DNA of 64,000 nucleotides from Adiantum capillus-veneris (Eukaryota > Streptophyta > Polypodiopsida > Polypodiales > Pteridaceae), in NCBI GenBank assembly GCA_014529385.2, contig CM043943.1, positions 154,969,092 to 155,033,091 of the forward strand, written 5' to 3'. The notes below the pieces were generated by a model. It searched no databases. It saw nothing but the letters and a program-made list of their open reading frames with translations, and was not told the DNA's origin. Positions 42,326 through 51,790 of this stretch are shown here, piece after piece. The first letter of the stretch is position 1. Each line of letters begins with the position of its first letter. The position numbers were made by a program, and so were the translations under genes.

Positions 42326-43695
42326 ATGGCTTCAGGCAAAGATCAGTCGACTTGCTCTGCATCCGACGATGCAGGAAGAGATCACAACGAAGATTCAAGC
42401 GAGGAGTATAGCCCGCCTCGGCCAACTCAGGTGGAGCTCGAAGAGATGGAGCGTCGACGATTGATCGGCGATGCAACAAAGATGATGCTCAATTTTGCGA
42501 AGGACCCAAAATTTGCAAAATATATGAGCCAGACCTCTTTCAATGAGGTGCATGCGCAGTGGCGGAAAACCACAGAGCCACCCCTCAAACCGGCCCTGAA
42601 GGAACCTCCTACGCCGAGGATGTACACAAAGCAAGAATTAGAAGAGGTGGTTGATGCACGTATTGCTTATCTTTTTGACGCACAGAACAAAGCTAAAAAG
42701 GACAACAAAAAGCTGAAGAAAGGTGCTCACTTCCCCGGTTATTTAGGTCATCAATCTACATTTGAAAAGGCAAGAAAGCAGAAGAAGCGTGTTCGATTTG
42801 AAGGAGTACCCAATTCTTCTTCTTCTTCTTCTTCTTTTTCTGAGAGTTCTTCTAGCTCCTCTGACTCGAGTGAAGTAGACAGGAAAGGCAAAAAGCGAAG
42901 CAAAAAACAACGCTTCGGAAAGGGCAAGAAAAAGGCAAGGAACCTAAATCTCTCCCCGTGATTGACAGTTCTACAGAGGACTCGTCTACAGACAGTTTGG
43001 GCTCTGATGACAACAACTTTTACGCAAAGAAGAAGATTTTTATAAAGCCAACCAGTATGACTTTCTGGAAGACAAAAGCAACAAAGTCTAAGAGGTTAAG
43101 GAAGGTGGACAGTAAATTAAATTTGACACGTTTTCCGGTTATAGAGATGCTTCGAAGGCTTTGACTTTTGTACAGCAGTATGACATCGCTTTCGCGGGAG
43201 GGCATTACTTAGAGCACTCTAGATTCGGAGAGCTGCCTCTTACTTAAAAGGCAATGCTCGAAGTTGGTGGTCCACGCTTCTATTAAACAAGACTGCGCCA
43301 CTTAAATGGCTGAAATTCGAAAGGCTTTTTATTTCTTCATGGCTGACTCGAGAGTATGAACGCGACATACGAACTGCTTGGAACCATCTACGGATGACCA
43401 AGAAAAATACAGTAGAGCTTATTGCGAGAGATTCTGGAGCTCTTTTCTACCCGCCTGTTCATTTAAGAAGATCTCGTTCGAGGAACAGATTGAGCGGTTT
43501 ACCTTGGGTCTTCCTACACAGATCCGAGATCACTCCTTAGAACAAAAGTTAGCTTCTATTAAGGAGCTAATGAGCCATGCAAAACGGGGTTTTGCCATTC
43601 ACTCTGGCAGTCTGACCTACCCCACAGTTGAGATCATGACGCAAGAGCCGAACAGACTTCAAAAAATGAAAATAGAAAGAGAAAGGGCAACCTAG
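42326..43695 (+). pseudogene. gag of element I
   Basis: Starts at ATG 42326 (MASGKDQSTCSASDD), 51 bases after the primer site. Order of regions: an N-terminal region (LIGDATKMMLNFAKDPKFAK, YTKQELEEVVDARIAYLFDA), a HFPGYLGHQSTFEKARKQ motif, a Ser-rich acidic run (about residues 170-195), a basic run (KGKKRSKKQRFGKGKKK), an Asp/Asn-rich stretch ending YAKKKIF, and the capsid (FVQQYDIAFAGGHYLEHS; the Trp-Trp block SWWSTLLLNKTAP; HAKRGFAIHSGSLTYPT). The first 211 codons are open; afterwards frameshifts occur near 42945, 43140, 43220 and 43430. The long N-terminal Ser/basic region before the capsid is unusual for gypsy gag and recurs in F and L. Confidence 0.82.
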
Positions 43696-43739
43696 AATAG
43701 AAAGAAAAGAATGCACGACCCAAACTTACTCCTCAATAG

Positions 43740-44146
43740 AGGGCTCGCTACATAGAGGAGGGGAAGTGCTTTGGATGCAGGAAAATTGCGCATATCTACG
43801 CGAAGTGCTGTAAAAAGGCACAAAAAGAACAAAATGACAAGGATGACGAAAGGCCTGATAGTTCGAGAGCGGCTGAGGATCGTGGAAGAAAAGGCAAGAC
43901 GAAAACAAGACTGGTTCCCGATTGTGTGGGTACTGATCCCAGCACCATGGACGAGAGTACAGAACTTTGCCGAGCTTGGGGCAAAGTAAAAGACCAAGAA
44001 GCCCTGATCTTCTTTGACCGAGGAGCCAAGGCCAACATCATTTCACCGGAATTGGCGGAGCAGCTCGAGATCACTCCCAATCGGATGGGACTACTAGCAG
44101 AGGCAGTTCTAGCGGCGCCCGGCAGGGATGTAGCCATTACACTTGT
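43740..44146 (+). pseudogene. Zinc knuckle and protease of element I
   Basis: CCHC knuckle CFGCRKIAHIYAKC (43771-43812; the usual Gly before His is Ala). Then in the frame from 43926, TDPSTMDESTELCRAWGKVK, the active-site loop ALIFFDRGAKANIISPEL (about 44006-44060) and PGRDVAITLVV. D-R-G-A replaces the normal D-S/T-G-A. The coding sequence is cut at 44146 by an inverted LTR. Confidence 0.78.
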
Positions 44147-44546
44147 TGTAAAGGAATTGGACACTCCAAGTCGAGAATCAACCGCGACACCACAAATAAT
44201 CATTTCAAACAGTCCACAGTTCACAATCGATTCGACACTAGCTTGGCAGACTTCCGTGCCTAGAGATATGGCCCCAAAGAATCGCGCCCCTTTCGGTATT
44301 TCTTTTTATATTAATCTGTGTTCAAAGTACAAGAGTGCGGGCAGACGCTCACACACAAACTCTCCGTCCAGATGCTCTGAGTTATGAGGCCCTGCCCACA
44401 AATTTAAAGAGTACAAGGGATGCTAAAAGCAGAGCCCCAGAGGCTGGTAAAAATCAAAAGCTTGAGTATTTTGAAAAGCCTCATAAAAATAAAGCAAAGG
44501 CTCTTTCTCTCTCTTTCTCTTATGCTTTATTAGAACAAAGCAAGAG

Positions 44547-44638
<92 letters not shown>

Positions 44639-44940
44639 TGCTAAATTGCGTAAACTAAAGCAAGTCCAAAACCTGCCAGCATTTTACGTAGAGAGGGCTC
44701 CCGTAAGGCTGTCGTAAAACACGGAATTCTGTACAACCAGTCCACGTCAGCATTCCGTCATTTCCATATGGTCTTGCGGGCTTGATACGTCAACATTTCA
44801 GCGTCGATTCCGGACCAGCCAACCGGGGAGAAGGTGTGTGCTTTGCTCTGCTGCTCCCTCTTGTCCAGGGCTATGCCTGACACAACACCTGGGGTGTATG
44901 TGTCCTGCCCTAAAGGCTGCCACATCACTGATTTGTGACA
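44147..44940 (-). repeat. 3' LTR of element J, minus strand
   Basis: 794 bp. Inner edge plus CACTGATTTGTGACA (44940), followed by the polypurine-tract complement; outer edge plus TGTAAAGGAATTGGACACTC (44147). The core CGCGCCCCTTTCGGTATTTC is at 44284-44303. A pure (TC)42 run at 44549-44633 occupies the place of the short GA-rich tract in the element I LTR. Otherwise it is the same LTR family as I and L. Confidence 0.85.
44549..44633 (+). repeat. (TC)42 microsatellite inside an LTR
   Basis: 85 bases of pure TC in the LTR. The homologous place holds about 35 bases of CT in LTR 50488-51215 and an impure GA tract in LTR 41495-42261. Confidence 0.95.
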
Positions 44941-45473
44941 TACCCCCCTCCTGAAAGCATTGTAATCGCCCTCGATTATGCCTGCAAAACAGACAGAGGA
45001 CATAAACTGTCTTAGCAGACACTGACTGTTAGTATCGACGCACTAGAAACACACATCTAGCACATGTACCAATCGACAGTCACATCACAGGACATCACTT
45101 GACATCACATGACAAATCACATTTAACATTCATTCGGATTAGACCATGATTTATCAGCAATGCAGTTAGCAATTGCATCTAGATCCACTCAAGACCTCAC
45201 AGATGCCAGATTGACTAACCCCTATTCCAACCATGTCTATTCGAGATCGTTCAGACCAAAATGTTGTAGTCATTTCGTCTATCAATTCCTGCACTTAAAA
45301 ACAAGTCAAGAACAAATCAGTTTCATATTCAGGAATTCCATTTCATAAAGTCATACAGCAGAATACTGTCAGCTCTCAGTATCCCTGAAGCTCAAAGAGA
45401 CATCAATGACTCTAGTATTCAAAAAAAGTTCGAGGCATCTGTTGACAAAGGAGCGGAGTAACTCCTCTCTTGT
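44941..45473 (-). other. Polypurine tract and 3' noncoding interior of element J
   Basis: TACCCCCCTCCTGAAAGC next to the LTR is the complement of the polypurine tract. The rest is noncoding and nearly identical to 51216-51738 of element L. It is interrupted at 45473 by element K and continues at 48541. Confidence 0.8.
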
Positions 45474-45478
45474 GCAAC

Positions 45479-46200
45479 TGTAACAAATTGCTGATGTGTC
45501 AAAGCCTAAAGAATGGAGCCAACTTACAGATGACGTGGCTGTCCGAGAGCTGAAACCCTAACCCTAACAGTTGAAACCCTAATTTTGAAAATCCTAACCC
45601 TAAAACCTGCAAACCCTAATTCTAGAGACCCTAACCCTAAAACCTGCCAACCCTAATTCTAGAAACCCTAAGAAGAACAAGTAACAAAAGAACACGTCCT
45701 ACCAACTTATGGGGAACCCGTCCAACGGGGCCCCAAGTGACATAAAGGCATTAAAAATAAAGCAGAACACGCTCAAAAGACTTTGCAATCAAAATATGAT
45801 GATGTGGCACCTGTACGGACGTTCCGGAATTCGCGGCGGATTTTTAGGGAAATCCCGAAATTTTAGGAAAGTGAATTTTTGGGGCCAGCTTTTCATATTT
45901 GATGCTTTTAGGCTTTGGGCCTTTAAATATGAGCCTTGGGGGGCCTCTCTGGCACTTTTTAGCGCGCAGATTGCAGAGCAGGTGCTCCCCGACTATTGTA
46001 CTTTGCAAATCAGCAGTAATATAAAGAAATACCGAAAGGGGCGCCAAGGTTTGGGGCCAATACTCTCTAGGGTGGAATTCTGCCACTCCATGTCGCGTGT
46101 CGTCTCTCTCTCTCTCTCTCTCAGTTCAATTGTTATTGAAGTGCTAAAAGTCTGTTCAGTCTGTTCTTTTCTATTGGCACGTGGTACATGCATTGTGACA
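45479..46200 (+). repeat. 5' LTR of element K
   Basis: TGTAACAAATTGCTGATGTG to CATTGTGACA. U3 has an array of AAACCCTAA / CCCTAACCCTAA teloboxes (45551-45675), GATGTGGCACCTGTACGGAC and GTTCCGGAATTCGCGG. TTTAAATATG at 45922 is TATA-like. The core AAATACCGAAAGGGGCGCC is at 46028-46046, followed by GGTTTGGGGCCAATACTC and a short CT run (46103-46121). Confidence 0.92.
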
Positions 46201-46201
46201 G

Positions 46202-46213
46202 TGGTATCAGAGC
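46202..46213 (+). promoter_or_regulatory. Primer-binding site of element K
   Basis: TGGTATCAGAGC one base after the 5' LTR. Confidence 0.92.
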
Positions 46214-47020
46214 ATCAGGCGTGTGCTTTTCTGAAAGCATACCGGTCCTACAAAAGAGCAGACAGAGCTATTGGAATTTTACCGGACTTATTAGCCACTC
46301 CCATCCATCTTCATCGCACATCGGGCGTGCTCCCGTCTTCACCGCTCATGTCTTACAGGGCATAAGCCAATTAAGATCACTTGCAAGAGAAGGATCCAGA
46401 TTTGTTTCAAGTCATTGTTTTTCTGAGAAGCAGTGCCATGCAAATGTTGATAGCTACCAAGCAGCATACTCCAAGTACTTGACAAGCTTTCAAGAAAAAT
46501 TTTGTTCGAAGTTATATGGTTTCTGACATCTTTATTTGGAGTGCAACTTCTAGCTGAGTGGGGTATCTTAAAATGCTTGCCATGGAACCCTAGCAGATCA
46601 TAACTTGAAATTTCTCGACATTTCTCAGTAGATGTCTCTTCAGAAGCAGATGACCTTGGAGATTCACTACGATTGTTATCTTGGGACTACCATCGTCGCC
46701 AAAGAAACATTGTTTGTCCAAGAGCTGATGGACCATGCTGTGCTCGGCTACAGTCTTACGGAATGAACCTAACCCTAATATTTGGTGCAGGTTCCAAGAT
46801 GGAAAGTCCGTCGACTTTTCAAGCTCGATTGATGTCGAGATTGCTTTTTTTAAGTTTAAGTTCTATTTGATCTTGTTTGAAATTTGTTTGGAATGAATGG
46901 TATTTGTTTTGAACCTGTTTTCGTGCCGATTTGAATTGTTTGACTCTGGTTTGATACTAGTTTCAATGATTGGTGATTTTACTCCCGGGCAGAGAAGTGA
47001 GAAATACTGTTTTTGTTTGA

Positions 47021-47225
47021 ACCTCGGAACAACGCAGCCGATGTCTGGGGAGCGTTTCATTGTATGTTTGAAAACCTCGGAACGACGCAGGCCGATGCCT
47101 AGGGAGCGTTTCGTTGTATGCTAGAAAACCTCCGAACGACGCAGGCTGATGCCTGGGGAGCGTTAGGTTGTATGCTTGAACCTCCAAGCGACGCAGACTG
47201 CGGTCTGGGGAGCGTTTGGTGGTAG
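47021..47225 (+). repeat. Minisatellite 1 of element K (4 units of about 50-55 bp)
   Basis: Units begin near 47023, 47073, 47128 and 47181 with CCTC(G/C)GAACGACGCAG-like sequence and end with CTGGGGAGCGTTTNGTTGTATG. The same motif occurs once at about 1486-1540. Confidence 0.85.
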
Positions 47226-47549
47226 AGTCCTCTGAGCTCATGGCCTGGACATTTTTAGGTTATTTGCGGGGGGAGTGACGAGGTAGTCGTTGAGTAGCTT
47301 CATATTGCAGACCATTTGTCTCAGAGGAGTGCTCAACGGCGCTGTTTGTTGTGTCTTGTAACATGCATATGTAAGCATTTGTGTTGCATTGTGATATGCC
47401 AATTACTGAATATTCCTAATTGGATGAGATTGCCTGGGTATGTAATTTTAGTGCATAGAGACACCGGTGGAAGATCAGTACGGTCTGGGTGTGATCGCTA
47501 ATTTTACTACGCCGAAATATCCGGAGTTCCGATCTAGACGAAAGGCGAA

Positions 47550-47719
47550 GCTAACTCCTTGATCAAAAGAGCAAAAAGGAGACGCTAACTCCTTGATCAA
47601 AACAGCAGAAAGGAGAAGCTAACTCCTTGATCAAAAGAGCAGAAAGGAGAAGCTAACTCCTTGATCAAAACAGCCGAAACCAGAAGCTAACTCCTTAATA
47701 AAAAGAGCAAACTAATTGT
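47550..47719 (+). repeat. Minisatellite 2 of element K (5 units of exactly 34 bp)
   Basis: GCTAACTCCTT starts at 47550, 47584, 47618, 47652 and 47686. Between units the sequence AAGGAG-AAGCTAA-CTCCTT can form a 6-bp hairpin. The array lies about 85 bases before the polypurine tract. Confidence 0.92.
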
Positions 47720-47803
47720 CCCTCGGAAATTTTTGAGCTAACTTGAGTTGTTTTGTAGATATGCAGTAATCGCGAACGATTACTCTCTTTCAAGAAGGGG
47801 AGA

Positions 47804-48535
47804 TGTAACAAACTGCTGATGTGTCAAAGCCTAAAGAATGGAGCCAACTTACAGATGACGTGGCTGCTCGAGAGCAGAAACCCTAACCCTAATTTCTGCA
47901 TGAAACCCTAACTGTTGAAACACTAATTCTAAAAACCCTAACCCTAAAACCTGCAAACCCTAATTCTGGAGACCCTAACCCTAACACTTGCCAACCCTAA
48001 TTCTAGAAACCCTAAGAAGAACAAGTAACAGAAGAAGAAGTCCTACCAACTTATGGGGACCCCGTCTGATGGGGCCCCAAGTGACATAAGGGCATTAAAA
48101 ATAAAGCAGAACACGCTCAAAAGACTTTACAATCAAAATATGATGATGTGGCACCTGTACGGACGTTCCGGGATTCGCGGCGGATTTTTAGGGAAATCCC
48201 GAAATTTTAGGAAAGTCTATTTTTAAGGTCAACTTTTCATATTTAATGCATCTTAGGCTTTGGGCCTTTAAATATGAGCCTAGGGGGCCCTCTCCGGCAC
48301 TTTTTAGCGCGCAGATTGCAAAGCAAGTGCTCCCCGACTGTTGTACTTTGCAAATCAGCAGTAATATAAAGAAATACCGAAAGGGGCGCCAAGGTTTGGG
48401 GTCAATACTCTCTGGGGTGGAATTCTGCCACTCCGTGTCGCGTGTCCTCTCTCTCTCAGTTCAGTTGTTATTGAAGTGCTAAAAGTCTGTTCAGTCTGTT
48501 CTTTTCTGTTGGCACGTGGTGCCCGCCTTGTGACA
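47804..48535 (+). repeat. 3' LTR of element K
   Basis: 732 bp, TGTAACAAACTGCTGATGTG to CGCCTTGTGACA. It differs from the 5' LTR by an extra telobox stretch (CCCTAACCCTAATTTCTGC, about 47881), a shorter CT run and scattered substitutions. It has the same TATA-like box (48268) and the core (48371-48390). Confidence 0.92.
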
Positions 48536-48540
48536 GCAAC

Positions 48541-50462
48541 CCACTGCACCAGATCTCCAACCAAGCTGAATTCGGGGTTCCATTTGGAGTAGACTATACT
48601 AAACCAAAAGCTTCAAGGTAAAGGTTCACAATCTGCTAGGTCTTCCTCCTCCATCCACTTCGTATCCAATGCAGGATAGTTCTTGAATTTAACCAAGAAC
48701 CGCCTTCGTACTTTACCCTTAATCTTTGTGTCATTATGTACCAAAATCTATTCAGGAACAAGGATCTCCTCGTTTTCCTCTACTTCGGATTTCTCATCGG
48801 GCTTCCCATCTTGGGGCACATCACCTTTAAAAGGTTTCAAGAGACTCAAATGAAATGCATTGTGAATCCTCCAAGTGTAAGGCAGTTTCAGTCGGAAGGA
48901 GACATCATTGATCTTTTCAGAGATCTGGAAAGGTCCGTAGTATCGCATACTAAGCTTTGGAAAAAGCCTCTCCTTTCCCTTCTTCTTTCTCAAGCGTGCC
49001 TTCTCAAAATGTAAGAGCACCCAATCATCCTCCTTCAATCTCAAATCGCGACAATGGCGATCTACTGCCTTTTTCTGTCTTTCCTGAGATTTTTGTAAAG
49101 CCTCGCGGATCTTGGCAAAAGCCGTATCTAAGTCGCGCGTTTATTCATCCGCTTCCAAAATCTTATCTTTCGTGCTTAGGAAGGGTAGAACCTTCGCAAC
49201 ACCTTAAATAATCTCAAATGGCGCCTTCCACGTCGAAGAGTGTATGGTGTTGTTGTAGGCAAATTCCACCAAAGGTAACTTTTCCGATTGAGTCTTCTGA
49301 TCGGAGATATAAGACTTCAATAAATCTATAACCACGGAATTCGCAATCTCAGATTGCCCGTGAGTCTGCGGGTTCAAAGATGATGAGAACTGCAACCACG
49401 TGCCAATGCTCTCCCAAATTGCCTTCCAAAACAAACTCATAAATCTAGGATCGATATCGGAGACAATTGTCTCAGGCATGCCATGTAATCTAAAAATCTG
49501 GGCCACAAACAGTCTCGCCAGGTTATCCGGCTTGACTGTTTTTTTCACTGGAATGGAATGAGCCTGCTTGCTAAATCTGTAAATAACAGTCGAGATACCA
49601 TCATGACCACTCTGTGTTCTCGGGAGATCAAAAATGAAATCCATTGCAATACTTTCCCAGGGACGGGTGGGTATGGGCAAGTGCTGTAACAATCCCAGTG
49701 CTTTATGCCTGTCAAACTTGACCTATTGGCATACCAAGCACCTGCGCAAAAACTCATCCACGTCCTTCTTGAGTCTCAGCCAAAAGAAATATCTCTCGAG
49801 TCTCTACCCCTTTCACGGTGGTAGCAATGCCGCAGTGACCCGTAAAAGGCGGACAGTGGCATTCGGTCATAACCTTTTCCCTCGACGGCTGTGTAACGCA
49901 TAACATGGTTTTCCTCATCAAGCAGCCATCCCGAATGGAATATCCCGCTACTATCTCCCCATACCGTATTCGTGGCATACTGATCGACCATATCCTCGAA
50001 GCTCCTATGATGTATCGTGGAAATAGCCAGAACCAACCGCTTCCGAGACACACATCTGCCACCAAATTCTTTTGTTCCTGCACTTGGACAATCTAGGAGT
50101 GAAACTGTGACAAGATGTTCGCCCACCGCATCTGCTTTTTCGACAGCTGCTTCTGTGACACGAAGTAGCGTAAACTCTGATGGTTTATAAACACACTAAA
50201 GTCCGCTCCAAGTAGGTAGTGCCGCCATTGAGTATGAGCATGGATAACCGCCAAAAGCTCTTTCTCATAAATCTCTGCTGTCAATTCCGGCATTGCGAAC
50301 AATCAGCTCTCATAAGCAATAACATGGCCATCTTACATTAAGAACGCACCTAGACTACGACCACAAGCATCACAATATACTTCAAATGACTTCTGCAAGT
50401 CCGGCAAAGTCAAAACTGGTCCCGTAATCAATTTCTCTTTCAAAGTCTGAAAGGGAGTCACC
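48541..50462 (-). pseudogene. pol remnant of element J: RNase H, integrase, chromodomain
   Basis: Minus strand, continuing the interior cut at 45473. From 50462 downward: start of RNase H; ELTAEIYEKELLAVIHAHTQ (50285); GADFSVFINHQSLRYFVSQK (the His-Gln intact here); a damaged zinc-binding part of integrase; integrase core with AMDFIFDLPRTQSGHDG, VSDIDPRFMSLFW and QTHGQSEIAN, so the D-D-E triad is present (49692-49204); the [20 protein letters not shown] module; and a chromodomain near 48650-48760. Frame changes occur near 50100, 49750 and 49200. RT and protease are absent. The right end stops at a 25-base gag scrap. Confidence 0.83.
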
Positions 50463-50487
50463 TCTGTCAATCACGGGGTGAGATTCA
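50463..50487 (-). other. 25-base gag scrap at a junction
   Basis: Minus strand encodes ESHPVID, matching the SRPVID linker of gag (compare 55875-55895). It sits between the RNase H start of element J and the LTR of element L, so the junction is a rearrangement rather than a clean insertion. Confidence 0.55.
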
Positions 50488-50871
50488 AACTTGGACACTC
50501 CAAGTCGAGAATCTACCACAACACCACAAATAATCACTTCAAGCAGTTCCAAGTTCACAATTGATTCGACACTGGCCTGGCGGAGTTCCGTGCCTAGACA
50601 TATTGGCCCCATAGACTGGCGCTCCTTTCGGTATATCTTTTTATATTAATTTGCGTTCAAAGTACAAGAGTGCGGGCAGGCGTTCACACTCAGACTCTGC
50701 GTCCACATGCTCTGAGTTATGAGGCCATGCCCACGAATTTAAAGAGTACAAGGGATGCTAAAAGCCGCGGCCCAAAAGCTGGGAAAAATCAAAAGCTTGA
50801 GCATTTTTAAAAGCCTTATAAAAATAAAGCAAAGGCTCTTTCTCTTATGCTTTAATCAAACAAAGCAAGAG

Positions 50872-50913
<42 letters not shown>

Positions 50914-51215
50914 TGCTAAATTGCGTAAACTAAAGCAAGTCCAAAAGCTGCCGGCTTTTTGCGTAGAGAGGGTTGCCGTACAGCTGCCGTAAAACGCGGA
51001 AATCCGTACAACTAGTGCCACATCAGCATTCCGTCATTTCCGCCGGGTTTTGCGGGCCAGACACGTCAACATTTCAGCGTAGATTCCGGGACCAGCCAAC
51101 CGGGGAGAAGGTGTGCTTTGCTCTGCTCCTCCCTCTTGTCCAGGGCTATGCCTGACACAATACCTGGGGTGTATGTGTCGTGCCCAAAAGGGTGCCACAT
51201 CACTAATTTGTGACA
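50488..51215 (-). repeat. 3' LTR of element L, minus strand
   Basis: 728 bp. Inner edge plus CACTAATTTGTGACA (51215) followed by TACCCCCCTCTTG. Outer edge is truncated by a few bases (starts ACTTGGACACTCCAAG). The core CTCCTTTCGGTATATC is at 50621-50636, CT run at 50874-50908, and U3 module GCGGAAATCCGTACAAC with GCCACATCAGCA. Confidence 0.85.
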
Positions 51216-51790
51216 TACCCCCCTCTTGAAAGCATTGTAATCGCCCTCGAATACGCCTGCAAAATAGACAGAGGACATAAACTTTCTTAGCAGACACTGA
51301 CTCTTAGTATCGACGCACTAGAAACACACATCTAGCACATGTACCAATCGACAGTCACATCACAGGACATCACATGACAAATCACATTTAACATTCATTC
51401 GGATCTTAGACCATGATTTATCAGCAATGCACTTAGCAATTGCATCTACATCCACTCAAGACCTCATAGATGCCAGATTGACTAACCCCTATTCCAACCA
51501 TGTCTATTCGAGATCGTTCAGATCAAAATGCTAAAATCATTTCGTCTATCAGTTCCTGCACTTAAAAACAGGTCAAGAACAAGTCAGTTTCATATTCAGG
51601 AATTCCATTTCATAAAGTCATACAGCAGAATACTGTCAACTCTCACTATCCCTGAAGCTTAAAGAGACATCGGTGACTAGTATTCAAACAAAATTCGAGG
51701 CATCTACTGACAAAGGAGCGGACTTCCCTGTTGTGCAACCCACTGCACCAAATCTCCGGTCAAGCTGAATTCGGGATTCCATTTGGAGTA
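51216..51790 (-). other. Polypurine tract and 3' noncoding interior of element L
   Basis: Noncoding counterpart of 44941-45473 plus 48541-48610 in element J, here without the K insertion (continuous across 51733-51750). No gene. Confidence 0.8.

Larger units (their letters stand above)
41495..44146 (+). mobile_element. Ty3/gypsy element I, left half
   Basis: Plus strand: 5' LTR (41495-42261), primer site, gag (42326-43695), knuckle and protease (to about 44146). It ends abruptly inside the protease (AITLVV), where an LTR of the same family continues in the opposite orientation at 44147. RT onwards is missing on this strand. Confidence 0.85.
45474..48540 (+). mobile_element. Complete non-autonomous LTR element K with target-site duplication
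   Basis: GCAAC target duplications at 45474-45478 and 48536-48540 enclose a 5' LTR (45479-46200, 722 bp), primer site, 1.6 kb of interior, polypurine tract (CAAGAAGGGGAGA, 47791-47803) and a 3' LTR (47804-48535, 732 bp). The interior holds only a short gag-end remnant (about 46640-46760; ELMDHAVLGYSL-like), noncoding blocks shared with element H and with 1298-1557, and two minisatellites. No protease or pol exists, so it must have been mobilised in trans. Element L has the matching empty site at about 51733-51750 (TTGTGCAAC|CCACTGCACC). Confidence 0.92.

Noticed and set aside
42395-42634. Minus-strand frames inside element I gag
   Set aside because: Shadows of the plus-strand gag, which shows clear homology to two other gag copies.
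45551-45675. Interstitial telomere from an ancient chromosome end
   Set aside because: The CCCTAA units are degenerate, spaced by other sequence and present in both LTRs of the same element, so they belong to the LTR.
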